Source: Acinetobacter baumannii
GTDB taxonomy: Bacteria; Pseudomonadota; Gammaproteobacteria; Pseudomonadales; Moraxellaceae
Assembly (NCBI RefSeq): GCF_016508585.1
Contig: NZ_JADVOP010000002.1
Span: 1 to 64,000, forward strand
DNA: 64,000 bases
Direction: 5' to 3'
The position numbers and the translations under genes are program-made. The notes under the pieces are model-generated. The model was not told where the DNA came from. It saw only the letters and a list, made by a program, of their open reading frames with translations, and searched no databases. Numbering within the stretch: position 1 is the first letter of the stretch; every line of letters begins with the position of its first letter. Below are positions 39,591 through 48,809 of this stretch, in pieces.

Positions 39591-40367
39591 TTAGTCGAAG
39601 CGATAAATGTCCATACCTAATGCGCCCATGGAGAAACTGCTGTGTACAATGCTAAACCGATGCCCAGTTCCCATTGCAAAAAATAAAGGTGCAAAATGTT
39701 CAAGTGTTGGATGATTTTTTTGGATATAGGGTAAAGAATCCCATTGCAAGACTGCATCATAATCACTGTGATTTAATTTACTGACCACATAGTTCCTAAA
39801 GCTTGAAGCCCATTCAGGAACATGATGATCTTTTTCATGCCATGACAATTCTCTTAAATTGTGGGTAATGCTACCTGAGCCTATCAGTAAAATTTGCTTT
39901 TCACGTAATGGAAGAAGGGACTGACCAATGGCATAAATTTGATCAGCATTCATGGTCATCGGTAAGGAAATTTCAATCACGGCAATGTCAGCATCTGGAT
40001 ACATATGTAACAGAGGCATCCATACGCCATGATCACGAGGACGAGTACTATTCGCATGCGCTGGGATCTGCGCCTCAGCAAGTAAATGCAAAATTTCTTC
40101 GGCGAGCTCCGGGTTTCCCGGTGCAGGATAGCGAATATCATACAGTGCTTGAGGAAAGCCTCTAAAATCATGCCATGTTTCTGGTCGCACGCCCGTATTC
40201 ACTTCAAGTGCATTGCTTTCCCAATGTGCCGACATCACGATGATTGCTTGTGGTATAGGGAGGTTGAGGGCAAGCCGATGTAAAGCAGGACCGACTTGTT
40301 CGGGATCAAGTGCAAGCATGGGCGAACCATGGGAGATAAATAAACCGGGAAGTGTTTGTAAGTTCAT
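39591..40367 (-). CDS. ygiD: YgiD-like class III extradiol dioxygenase
   Basis: A 258-residue enzyme of the 4,5-DOPA-extradiol-dioxygenase family. LFISHGSP holds the first metal histidine, SAHWE the second; LPLREKQILLIGSGSITHNL is the C-terminal family motif. It should cleave an aromatic ring with a single metal ion; the physiological substrate is unclear in bacteria. Monocistronic, antisense to neighbours. Confidence 0.85.
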   Translation of the reverse strand: MNLQTLPGLFISHGSPMLALDPEQVGPALHRLALNLPIPQAIIVMSAHWESNALEVNTGVRPETWHDFRGFPQALYDIRYPAPGNPELAEEILHLLAEAQIPAHANSTRPRDHGVWMPLLHMYPDADIAVIEISLPMTMNADQIYAIGQSLLPLREKQILLIGSGSITHNLRELSWHEKDHHVPEWASSFRNYVVSKLNHSDYDAVLQWDSLPYIQKNHPTLEHFAPLFFAMGTGHRFSIVHSSFSMGALGMDIYRFD

Positions 40368-40536
40368 ATCTTTGCGCCTAATGATCGTTGAATAAATCGG
40401 AAGTTCATTCTAACTCAATGAATCATTGGGCGTCAGAGTTCTACTTCAAGATCCTGTTGCATGAATACAACATCTTTACTCAAACTGAAACTGCATATGA
40501 CAAACTCTCTAGGAGTATCAATCGTGATCTCTAAGG

Positions 40537-41019
40537 TTAGCCTGCACGATGATAAGGATGATTATGATTGATACTCATCGCACGATACAGCTGTTCGATT
40601 AACATGACGCGTACCAATGGATGGGGGAGAGTTAGCTTGGAAAGCGACCAATGCCACGCTGCTGCTTTGCGAACTGCTTCAGAATGACCATCGGGTCCAC
40701 CAATTGCGAGTACCACATCATTACCTTCTAACATCCAACCTTTCATGGTTTCAGCCAGTTTTTCTGTACTGAATTCACGACCGCCAACCTCAAGTGCGAT
40801 TAATGTTTCACCTTGTTTGAGTTGACTCAGGATACTGTCACCTTCAATTTGACGATATTTTAAAATATCTGCTTCTGAATCATTTTTGCCACGTTTAGCC
40901 ATAGGCAATTCAATAATCTGAGTCTGTACAAAAGGTTGAATTCTTTTGAAATAATCTTCAAAACCAGTCAGTACCCAGGCTGGCATTTTTTGACCAATAG
41001 TCAGAATACGGATTTTCAT
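40537..41019 (-). CDS. rlmH: 23S rRNA pseudouridine1915 N3-methyltransferase
   Basis: A 160-residue SPOUT methyltransferase. MKIRILTIGQKMPAWV start, LAIGGPDGHSEAV SAM knot, LTLPHPLVRVMLIEQLYRA and the conserved C-terminal HNHPYHR. Modifies helix 69 of 23S rRNA in 70S ribosomes. Length equals the family norm. Confidence 0.96.
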   Translation of the reverse strand: MKIRILTIGQKMPAWVLTGFEDYFKRIQPFVQTQIIELPMAKRGKNDSEADILKYRQIEGDSILSQLKQGETLIALEVGGREFSTEKLAETMKGWMLEGNDVVLAIGGPDGHSEAVRKAAAWHWSLSKLTLPHPLVRVMLIEQLYRAMSINHNHPYHRAG

Positions 41020-41155
41020 ATTAACAATTTCAAACGTGGTAATTACGCTATTATAACTTGATATTGGTTATTCTCAGGCATACAACAAAAACTGTTTTTC
41101 CCGATTGCTGTTTTTTTAATGATGTGTATAGCAAAACTGTTTATTGAGCTTATTT

Positions 41156-42118
41156 ATGTTGATGCATTGTCTAATGATCAGAATTTTAAAACAAATTATC
41201 CCGATGCTTGTGCTGAGCTTGGCGTTTCCAATAGGCGCTATGGCAGCTCAACTACTCAATATTCAGCAAGCTGAACCTGAGCGGCTGAACAGCTATTTAA
41301 AGCAGGTGATTCATCCTCAGGCTTTTAGAAACTATCAAAATGTTCGAGAGCTCGATCGAGTTGCTGCATTTATTAAGCAACAAGTTGAGCAATTTTCAAT
41401 TCCTTGTGAATATCAGCCCTATTTCGTTGATGGTAAAAACTACCGTAATGTTATTTGTCACTTGCAAATGGGGCACGCCCAAAAAGTGATTCTTGGCGCG
41501 CATTATGATGTGTATGGAAATTTCAAAGGTGCGGATGATAATGCTTCTGGTGTAGCGGGATTGATTGAAACAGCACGAATTTTGGCAACAAACCGGAGGC
41601 AGTTAAAGCAGAATGTAGATTTTGTTTTCTATACACTTGAAGAACCTCCTTATTTCCGTACGGAACACATGGGCAGCTATATTCACGCCCAATCGATATT
41701 AAAACAGAAAGATCTCATTCAAGCGGTTTATATTTTAGAAATGATAGGGTATTTCGATCATAAAAATGTGCAAGATTACCCATCAGGATTAGCGCCATTT
41801 TATCCAAAACATGCAAATTTTATTGGTGCCGTCAGTAATTTTAATTCACGTGCGATAGGGGAGAAATATTGTAAGGCTATGAAAAATCTAAAGCGTTTAG
41901 ATTGTCAAAGGTTGATTGCACCGTCATTTGTCAAAGGCGTAGATTTTTCTGATCATTTGAATTATTGGCGCTTCGATATTCCTGCTATTATGATTACAGA
42001 CACGGCTTTTTTTAGAAATAAGCATTACCATACTCAAGAAGATACAGTTGAAAAACTTAATTTAAATAAAATGGCTGATGTGGTTGATGGTCTGGTCAAT
42101 ACTTTGTTGAAGGACTAA
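41156..42118 (+). CDS. M28 family zinc aminopeptidase, exported
   Basis: A protein of about 320 residues. The true start is uncertain (TTG 41144, ATG 41156, 41162 or 41174); all give a signal peptide ending near GAMAA. Zinc ligands of the M28 family: HYDVYG, ADDNASG, LEEPP and the late histidine in KHYHTQEDT. It should remove N-terminal residues from peptides in the periplasm or outside. An Arg/Asn-rich N-terminal domain precedes the catalytic one. Divergent from rlmH. Confidence 0.8.
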   Translation: MLMHCLMIRILKQIIPMLVLSLAFPIGAMAAQLLNIQQAEPERLNSYLKQVIHPQAFRNYQNVRELDRVAAFIKQQVEQFSIPCEYQPYFVDGKNYRNVICHLQMGHAQKVILGAHYDVYGNFKGADDNASGVAGLIETARILATNRRQLKQNVDFVFYTLEEPPYFRTEHMGSYIHAQSILKQKDLIQAVYILEMIGYFDHKNVQDYPSGLAPFYPKHANFIGAVSNFNSRAIGEKYCKAMKNLKRLDCQRLIAPSFVKGVDFSDHLNYWRFDIPAIMITDTAFFRNKHYHTQEDTVEKLNLNKMADVVDGLVNTLLKD

Positions 42119-42167
42119 TCCTCGTTGTATTTTCCATCAGTAAAATTGCTTTAAATAAGGAGGGCTT

Positions 42168-43094
42168 ATGCAATCTGGTGCAATGCAATTACTCTCCATG
42201 TGGATGAAAGAGCGTAAAATTCAACATCAATCTGAGCATACCTTGGATGCTTACTTCCGTGATGTATCGAATTTTATTGATTTCTGCTATGACAGACAGC
42301 TTGAATTAAAACAAGTAGAAGCGTCAGACTTGCGTGAATATGTGGCTTATCGGGTTGAAAAAGATCAGCTTTCAACCAGTAGTCTGCAGCGCCATTTGAC
42401 TTCGATTCGTCAATTTATGAAATGGGCAAAGCAAGGCGGTTATCTGGAAATCAATGCTGCTGATGATTTTCAATTGAAACGTCAGCCTCGCCCTTTACCA
42501 GGTATGATTGATATTGAAACCATCAATCGAATCATGGACCAAGCAGAACCTGAAAAACCAATAGAAAAGCAATTATGGATGAGAGACAAAGCTATTCTTG
42601 AGTTGCTCTATTCCAGTGGTTTACGGCTCGCAGAAATACAACGTTTAACAATCCGTGATATTGATTTCACTCGGCATCTATTAAGAATTACGGGGAAAGG
42701 CAATAAAACCCGTGTCGTTCCTTTCGGTTCAAAGGCTAGACAGAGTTTGCTTGAATGGTTGAAAGTCTATCGAATTTGGCAAGGCGAGTTTAGTCCTGAT
42801 GCTTTTGTTTTTATTACTCAACGGGGCAATAGTATTACACCTCGACAAATTGAAAATCGTGTAAAGTATCAAGCCTTACGAGCAGGTGTAAATGTTGATT
42901 TACATCCTCACTTGCTGAGACATTGTTTTGCCAGTCATATGCTGTCTAATAGTGGTGACTTAAGAGCGGTTCAAGAAATGTTAGGGCATAGTAATTTGAC
43001 CACGACTCAAATTTATACGCATGTCGATTTCGATCGTTTGGCACAAGTCTATGATCAAGCACACCCAAGAGCATCAGCTGCAAAAATAAAATAA
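42168..43094 (+). CDS. xerC: tyrosine recombinase XerC
   Basis: A 308-residue site-specific recombinase resolving chromosome dimers at dif with XerD. SAM-like core-binding domain 1-105; catalytic R153, K177, H248-x2-R251, H274 and nucleophile Y283 are all in place. AGGAGG stands before the ATG. XerC rather than XerD is judged from overall resemblance, not a search. Confidence 0.85.
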   Translation: MQSGAMQLLSMWMKERKIQHQSEHTLDAYFRDVSNFIDFCYDRQLELKQVEASDLREYVAYRVEKDQLSTSSLQRHLTSIRQFMKWAKQGGYLEINAADDFQLKRQPRPLPGMIDIETINRIMDQAEPEKPIEKQLWMRDKAILELLYSSGLRLAEIQRLTIRDIDFTRHLLRITGKGNKTRVVPFGSKARQSLLEWLKVYRIWQGEFSPDAFVFITQRGNSITPRQIENRVKYQALRAGVNVDLHPHLLRHCFASHMLSNSGDLRAVQEMLGHSNLTTTQIYTHVDFDRLAQVYDQAHPRASAAKIK

Positions 43095-43769
43095 AAATGA
43101 ATAAAATAACGCTGAATAATTTTTTAATTCATGTGACTTGAGTGAAATTCAATATTTAATTGATGAATAAGGGAAAATTGATTGCGAAGGCTTGTCAAAT
43201 TATTGTACGCAAAAAAGTAACTTGTAAATAAACCGTTTATGAGAAAAAGCTGGCTGTTGAAAGGGAACAATATAACTATTGGGTTATAGTTTAACTGGAT
43301 AATTTTTACAGTACTGATTGGCGCATTGAGCCTGAAATCTAGGGTTTCGATTAAGGATAAAATCAATAAAATTTAAGATTTTTAGGCAACCATATCCTCT
43401 AATTTTAAGTCATTTTTGTTAAAGCATTTATTGGCTAAACTCAACAAAAACGATTATAAGTTGAGTTTTGATGGCTATAGGCATTACTTGTTTTATGCAA
43501 ATATATCTATTCACTATTCTGATTATAAGATGACTCAATACAAGCGGATCAGAGGCGAAACACCAGAGCGTTCGAATGATAATGGAAGTCCATCTAAGTT
43601 ATCGAAACTCCCCATACATTGAGAACATGTACACAGACTAGACACATTTAGCACAGAAAAAAGTCGAATAGATAATTGTTTTTAAAAATGCTCTCATGTA
43701 TATCTAAGTTTCGTATTTATCAAATACATTTTTTATTGATTCAATTTTGTAAAAAATTTAGGTCTTTCA
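43095..43769. other. gene-poor spacer, possible coding remnants
   Basis: 675 bases after xerC with no convincing gene. A TTG-started 68-codon frame (43416-43622) has a protein-like middle (NKNDYKLSFDGYRHYLFY) but no ribosome binding site. Another short plus frame near 43290-43375 reads like a fragment of a membrane protein. No terminator for xerC is visible. Confidence 0.4.
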
Positions 43770-44141
43770 ATGATCCCCGAACTTGAACAAAAATATAAGC
43801 AACTGACAGAAGCTCAAAAAGAGATTTTTAAGGGCTATGGCTTACGTCAAATTAAGCATTTTGTAGAATTTAGCTTACCCAAAATTGAGGCAACTTTGCC
43901 TGAAGCGGGAAAAGTATTGGGAATTAATGCTGAAGGAAAAGTCCAAGCAATCAATACCCAAACCAACCAAACTTATTTATGGATATCCGATCAGCAATGG
44001 CAAGCCGCTCACACTGTTTCGAGCCATATTGATTTAAAAGAAGATTTTATCGAAATTTGGCAGGTACTGGAGCTTGAAAAACAAGATTTGATTGATTTAA
44101 GTCATATTCACCGTGATTTTCTGGAAAGCATTACCAAATAA
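43770..44141 (+). CDS. conserved-looking protein of unknown function
   Basis: A 123-residue soluble protein, charged, with no signal or membrane segment. The N-terminal helix IPELEQKYKQLTEAQKEI and a C-terminal helical acidic part suggest a compact alpha/beta fold. I recognise no family. No strong ribosome binding site precedes the ATG at 43770, but the frame is continuous and the composition coding-like. It is convergent with the GNAT gene, six bases apart. Confidence 0.6.
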   Translation: MIPELEQKYKQLTEAQKEIFKGYGLRQIKHFVEFSLPKIEATLPEAGKVLGINAEGKVQAINTQTNQTYLWISDQQWQAAHTVSSHIDLKEDFIEIWQVLELEKQDLIDLSHIHRDFLESITK

Positions 44142-44147
44142 AATATC

Positions 44148-44693
44148 TTAGTCTTGAAAATCCTGTTTTTTAATTCGATACAACTTTTCCTCGCGCAGTG
44201 GGTGATGATCTTCAAAATCAGGATGCAAAAAGTCATGTGAAAAACGCATTCCGATTTTTTCCATGACTTTTTGCGAAGCAAGATTATGTTTTGCAGTAAA
44301 AGCGACAATTTCTTCAAAACCCAATTCTTCAAAAGCAAATCTTAAACAGGCGTGTGCGCCTTCAGTTGCATAACCTCGATTCCAAAATTTGGGATCAAGT
44401 CGCCATCCAATTTCGATACATGGTGAAAAATCAAATTTTGATGGTTGTGGATGCATTCCAATACAGCCAATAAACTCTTGAGTTTCTAAGAGCTCTACAG
44501 CCCAAAGCCCCCAACCTTTAATCTCAATCAGATATTTGATTTGATTGGCTAATTCATCACTTTGTTGTCGATTTAATATTTTGGGAAAAAATTGCATTAC
44601 TTCAGGATTAGAGGTTATTTTTGCAAATGCTTCTAAATCGGAAGGCTGCCATTGTCGAAGCAACAGTCGATCGGTGCATAATTCATAAATCAT
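44148..44693 (-). CDS. GNAT acetyltransferase (RimJ/RimL-like), copy 1
   Basis: A 181-residue N-acetyltransferase of the ribosomal-protein-alanine-acetyltransferase group. TDRLLLRQW at the N-terminus, GWRLDPKFWNRGYATEGA as the acetyl-CoA pyrophosphate-binding loop and NLASQKVMEKIGM near the end. Substrate unknown. A tandem paralog lies 69 bases upstream. Confidence 0.88.
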   Translation of the reverse strand: MIYELCTDRLLLRQWQPSDLEAFAKITSNPEVMQFFPKILNRQQSDELANQIKYLIEIKGWGLWAVELLETQEFIGCIGMHPQPSKFDFSPCIEIGWRLDPKFWNRGYATEGAHACLRFAFEELGFEEIVAFTAKHNLASQKVMEKIGMRFSHDFLHPDFEDHHPLREEKLYRIKKQDFQD

Positions 44694-44761
44694 GGTGCAG
44701 GGGAGCTCCTTGTTTGCTTATTATTTATATAGCTGGCTCATAGCCATCGCTTGTTGGTTTT

Positions 44762-45316
44762 TTAAAGATGTGGATTAACTATACGATAAAGCACATGTTC
44801 TGCCAAAACATGTTGTCGATCTAAAGCAGGGTGTTTAAACAAGCAGACATAATGCATTCCCAATCGCTGCATTACTTTTTCAGAAGCTTGATTTGACACA
44901 GCAGTAAAAGCAACAATTTGTTCTAAAGTCAATTGCTCAAAAGCAAACTTTAAGCATGCTTGAGCCGCTTCTGTCGCGTAACCTTTATTCCAATAGTGGC
45001 GATCAAGACGCCAGCCAATTTCAACACAAGGTGAGAAGCTGAATTTTTCTGGTTGGTCAGCTAAACCAACAAAACAAATAAATTGTTGATTTTCCTTTAG
45101 CTCAACAGCCCACATCCCCCAACCATAACAGCTGATCAAATCTTGAAATTTTTCAGCTAAAAGATCACTTTGCTGTGTCGATAACGTTGATGGAAAATAC
45201 AGCATGACTTCTGGCGCAGTGTTTAAATGCGCAAAAGGTTTTAAATCGCTTGGTTTCCATTGTCTCAGAATTAATCTTGATGTTTCTAGCTGAATTGGAG
45301 AATTAAATTTTTTCAT
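44762..45316 (-). CDS. GNAT acetyltransferase (RimJ/RimL-like), copy 2
   Basis: A 184-residue paralog of the previous gene with the same motifs: SRLILRQW, GWRLDRHYWNKGYATEAA and NQASEKVMQRLGM. The two are diverged but collinear, indicating an older tandem duplication. Substrate unknown. Confidence 0.88.
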   Translation of the reverse strand: MKKFNSPIQLETSRLILRQWKPSDLKPFAHLNTAPEVMLYFPSTLSTQQSDLLAEKFQDLISCYGWGMWAVELKENQQFICFVGLADQPEKFSFSPCVEIGWRLDRHYWNKGYATEAAQACLKFAFEQLTLEQIVAFTAVSNQASEKVMQRLGMHYVCLFKHPALDRQHVLAEHVLYRIVNPHL

Positions 45317-45361
45317 GATGGTGTTTAATAAATTAACAATGATTTATTGATGGATAACCCA

Positions 45362-45856
45362 CTATAAATCTTCTAAAGGAAGTTGGAAGCTTTGCTTGAT
45401 GATTTGGCTGGGTACGTCTGTTTTGACACTGGTAATTCCATTTTTTTTGGTCAGATGGGTCGATTGAAATTTACGGTAACTTTCCAGATCAGGGACAACG
45501 ACCTTTAACATCGCGTCACACTCTCCCAAGATGATATAGCACTCCATGACTTGTGGAAGCTCTTTCATTGCTTCAATAAACGTATCAATGGTTTCGGCAT
45601 CTTGTCCCAACAGCCAAATGCGTGAAAATAAAATCAATTGAAAACCAATTTTTTGTGGATCAACCACAGTGGTGTAATTCTGAATAACTCTAGCATCTTC
45701 CAAGAGACGAACTCGTCTTAGGCAAGAAGAAGGCGATAAGCCAATTTCACGGGCTAAATCGTTATTTTGGATTCGACCATTGGCCTGTAAAGCCCTGATG
45801 ATATTTTTATCAATACGATCTAGCTTTATTAGAATTGTCTTTGATGAAATTTTCAT
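45362..45856 (-). CDS. Lrp/AsnC family regulator
   Basis: A 164-residue regulator: helix-turn-helix at about 15-60 (LDRIDKNIIRALQANGRI, LAREIGLSPSSCLRRVRLLE) and a C-terminal RAM domain (about 75-150). It is divergent from a LysE-type exporter, so it probably senses an amino acid and controls that gene. The intervening 114 bases are very AT-rich, as Lrp sites are. Confidence 0.88.
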   Translation of the reverse strand: MKISSKTILIKLDRIDKNIIRALQANGRIQNNDLAREIGLSPSSCLRRVRLLEDARVIQNYTTVVDPQKIGFQLILFSRIWLLGQDAETIDTFIEAMKELPQVMECYIILGECDAMLKVVVPDLESYRKFQSTHLTKKNGITSVKTDVPSQIIKQSFQLPLEDL

Positions 45857-45970
45857 AAAATAGAATTTAATTTGAAAAATAATGATGATTATAGAATATT
45901 TGAAATCCTATTTTAAACGTTTTCGAAGATACTATTTTCTTCTCTCATCCAGACACAAAGGAAAATTGAG

Positions 45971-46579
45971 ATGTCTGTATTTGTACTTTTTGCCTTGACG
46001 GTACTTCCGTTAATTTTCACACCAGGACCCGATATGTTATTTATCCTGTCACAAGTGATAGGTAAAGATGCTAAATCAGGCATGATGGCGACACTTGGCG
46101 TTTGTTCAGGATATCTGGTTCATTCAATATTGGTCGCACTCGGTATTGCAGCAATCATTGTGTCATTTCCGATTCTGTTTGAAACTATTCGTTACTTGGG
46201 AATCGCTTACTTGTTATATCTGGCTTTTCATTTAATGAAGTCTGTATTTAATACGAAACAAATACAGATTGAGCAAAAAGTGGTATCGAATCCCATTCAT
46301 AAAGGTTTTTTTACCGCCTTGCTGAATCCCAAAGGAATGTTGATTTATTTTGCAATTTTGCCTCAGTTTATTGATAAGTCAGGAAATACGGTTACTCAGG
46401 GTTTTGTATTGTCCTTTATTTTCATCGCTTTGATTTTTGTGGTGTATTGCAGTTTGAGTTTTGTTGTTGCAAAAATGACGCAAAAACAAAAGATCAATGA
46501 ACGTAATCAAAAATGGATTGATGGGGGTTCTGGAACATTATTGACCCTTGCAGCGGCTTGGTTAATCGTCAATTCATAA
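45971..46579 (+). CDS. LysE/RhtB family amino-acid exporter
   Basis: A 202-residue inner-membrane protein with about six helices and the family motif FTPGPDMLFILSQ near the N-terminus. LLNPKGMLIYFAILPQF marks the second half. It should export an amino acid or derivative; regulation by the divergent Lrp-type gene is likely. GAAAATTGAG precedes the ATG. Confidence 0.85.
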   Translation: MSVFVLFALTVLPLIFTPGPDMLFILSQVIGKDAKSGMMATLGVCSGYLVHSILVALGIAAIIVSFPILFETIRYLGIAYLLYLAFHLMKSVFNTKQIQIEQKVVSNPIHKGFFTALLNPKGMLIYFAILPQFIDKSGNTVTQGFVLSFIFIALIFVVYCSLSFVVAKMTQKQKINERNQKWIDGGSGTLLTLAAAWLIVNS

Positions 46580-46585
46580 AGCCAC

Positions 46586-46629
46586 AAAGATAAGACGGGA
46601 TTCAAAAGGATGCCCGTTTTATCTTTTTT
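46586..46629 (+). terminator. lysE-family gene terminator
   Basis: AAAGATAAGACGGG pairs with CCCGTTTTATCTTT (one G-T pair) followed by a T run. Confidence 0.85.
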
Positions 46630-47001
46630 GTATTTTGTTACAAGTTTAATGTCAAAATAATCACAAATTTAATGAATAAACATAGTGAGTAAAATTGCTG
46701 AATCTGTCTGAAATGACAAAGCTAACATTTGTAAATTTATTTATGCCGGCATCCCGTTGATTGATTGATAATTTATCTTAATCATTTTGGTTATTTATAC
46801 AGAATTTATACAAATAATGTTATTTATCAATATATAAATATTGTCGAAATAGTATTCTTATACGTCTTAATCAAACCATTTAGAAAAAATGTGAACTGTA
46901 CGTTCAGGCTTTTTTAAGACTTTTTAGCGCTGTTTTGCGAATTGTGACTTGACCGAAATGCCAATCACATTGCAAGATAGGACACCTAAATAATTTTAAA
47001 T
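46630..47001. other. etfB upstream region
   Basis: AT-rich spacer upstream of etfBA without a gene. A small inverted repeat TGAAC-TGTAC-GTTCA lies near 46892-46906, followed by a T run. The promoter is not clear. Confidence 0.35.
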
Positions 47002-47022
47002 GAAGCGTTATTATAACGCTTC
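47002..47022 (+). promoter_or_regulatory. hairpin in etfB leader
   Basis: GAAGCGTTA and TAACGCTTC are perfect nine-base arms around TTA, ending 36 bases before the etfB start. No T run follows, so it looks like an operator or an mRNA-stability hairpin. Confidence 0.45.
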
Positions 47023-47058
47023 TTAACATTTACTTTTGCTAAAACAGCCGAGGATTAC

Positions 47059-47808
47059 ATGAAGGCTCTTGTTGCTGTAAAACGTGTGGTTGATGCCAAC
47101 GTTAAAGTTCGCGTTAAACCGGACAATAGTGGGGTAGACCTTACTAACGTTAAAATGTCAATTAACCCATTTTGTGAAATCGCAGTGGAAGAAGCGGTTC
47201 GCTTAAAAGAAAAAGGAACAGTTTCAGAAATCGTTGTTGTTTCTGTGGGTCCTAAAGAAGCACAAGAACAAATCCGTTCTGCAATGGCTTTGGGTGCAGA
47301 CCGCGGTATCCTGGTTGAAACTACGGATGAAATTGGTGCTTTAGAAGTTGCTAAAATTCTGAAAGGTGTCGTTGAACAAGAACAGCCACAACTGATCCTT
47401 TTAGGTAAACAGGCGATTGATGATGACTCAAACCAAGTTGGTCAAATGCTTGGGGCGCTTCTTGGTGCAGGTCAAGGGACATTCGCTTCTGTAGTGACCG
47501 TAAATGGCGACAAAGTTCAAGTGACGCGTGAAGTAGATGGTGGTTTACAAACTGTAGAGTTAAACACACCTGCGATCGTGACCACTGACTTACGTTTGAA
47601 TGAGCCTCGTTACGCTGCACTGCCAAACATCATGAAAGCACGTAAAAAACCGCTTGAGACGAAATCTCCTGCAGATTATGGCGTTACAGCAGCTTCTAAA
47701 CTTAAAACAGTTAAAGTTGAACCGCCTGCAGAGCGTAAAGCTGGTGTACAAGTGAAGTCAGTAGATGAGCTTGTTGAAAAACTTAAAAATGAAGCGAAAG
47801 TGATCTAA
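47059..47808 (+). CDS. etfB: electron transfer flavoprotein beta subunit
   Basis: A 249-residue subunit binding [23 protein letters not shown] start and [17 protein letters not shown]. With EtfA it carries electrons from acyl-CoA and other dehydrogenases to ETF-quinone oxidoreductase. CCGAGGAT stands before the ATG; etfA follows after 17 bases. Confidence 0.96.
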   Translation: MKALVAVKRVVDANVKVRVKPDNSGVDLTNVKMSINPFCEIAVEEAVRLKEKGTVSEIVVVSVGPKEAQEQIRSAMALGADRGILVETTDEIGALEVAKILKGVVEQEQPQLILLGKQAIDDDSNQVGQMLGALLGAGQGTFASVVTVNGDKVQVTREVDGGLQTVELNTPAIVTTDLRLNEPRYAALPNIMKARKKPLETKSPADYGVTAASKLKTVKVEPPAERKAGVQVKSVDELVEKLKNEAKVI

Positions 47809-47825
47809 TACAGAAGGATAAAATC

Positions 47826-48758
47826 ATGAGTATTTTAGTTATCGCTGAGCACGACAATAAGACACTTAACGGTGCAACTTTAAACGTTGTTGCTGCGGCT
47901 CAAAAAATCGGTGGTGATGTCACTGTATTGGTTGCAGGTTCTGGTGCTCAAGCCGTTGCAGATGCTGCTGCAAAAGTTGCTGGCGTAAGCAAAGTTTTAC
48001 TTGCTGATGATGCTGCCTATGCAAATCAATTGGCTGAGAATGTTGCGAAACTTGTTGCTGAGTTGGGTAAAGGTTATACACATATCCTTGCTGCTTCTAC
48101 AACAACAGGTAAAAACATTCTGCCACGTGCTGCTGCGCTTTTAGACGTCAGCATGATTACAGACATCATTGCTGTTGAAGGTCCAAAAACGTTCAAACGT
48201 CCAATCTATGCAGGGAATGCAATTGCAACAGTTCAATCTGATGAAGCAATTGTTGTGGCAACTGTCCGCGGTACTGCATTTGATCCAGTTGCTGCTGAAG
48301 GTGGTTCTGCTGCTGTTGAAACAGTTGCGTCTACAGGTGATGCGGGTATTTCTAAGTTTGTTTCTGAAGAAATCGTGAAATCAGAACGTCCGGAATTAAC
48401 TGCAGCGCGTATCGTCGTTTCTGGTGGTCGTGGTGTTGGTTCTGGTGAGAACTACCATAAAGTACTTGATCCACTTGCTGACAAGCTTGGTGCTGCTCAA
48501 GGTGCTTCACGTGCTGCCGTTGATGCTGGTTTCGTTCCAAACGACATGCAGGTGGGTCAAACAGGTAAGATTGTTGCACCAGACCTTTATGTTGCAGTGG
48601 GTATCTCAGGTGCAATTCAGCACTTGGCAGGTATGAAGGATTCTAAAGTGATCGTTGCGATCAACAAAGATGAAGAAGCACCGATCAATGCAGTTGCTGA
48701 TTACTGGTTAGTGGGTGATTTAAATACTGTAGTTCCTGAATTAGTGTCTAAGCTTTAA
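47826..48758 (+). CDS. etfA: electron transfer flavoprotein alpha subunit
   Basis: A 310-residue FAD-binding subunit. The C-terminal FAD domain shows RIVVSGGRGVGSGEN, GQTGKIVAPDLYVAVGISGA and QHLAGMKDSKVIVAIN. AGAAGGA precedes the ATG, and a strong terminator ends the etfBA operon. Confidence 0.97.
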   Translation: MSILVIAEHDNKTLNGATLNVVAAAQKIGGDVTVLVAGSGAQAVADAAAKVAGVSKVLLADDAAYANQLAENVAKLVAELGKGYTHILAASTTTGKNILPRAAALLDVSMITDIIAVEGPKTFKRPIYAGNAIATVQSDEAIVVATVRGTAFDPVAAEGGSAAVETVASTGDAGISKFVSEEIVKSERPELTAARIVVSGGRGVGSGENYHKVLDPLADKLGAAQGASRAAVDAGFVPNDMQVGQTGKIVAPDLYVAVGISGAIQHLAGMKDSKVIVAINKDEEAPINAVADYWLVGDLNTVVPELVSKL

Positions 48759-48775
48759 TTCTAGAATTTAGTGTT

Positions 48776-48809
48776 CAAAAAGCGCTTGGGGCTTCCTAAG
48801 CGCTTTTTT
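48776..48809 (+). terminator. etfBA terminator
   Basis: AAAAAGCGCTT pairs with AAGCGCTTTTT around ten bases, with a T run. Confidence 0.93.

Noticed and set aside
43124..43366. 80-codon minus frame after xerC
   Set aside because: Low-complexity AT-driven sequence; the opposite strand shows an equally open frame, so neither is convincing.
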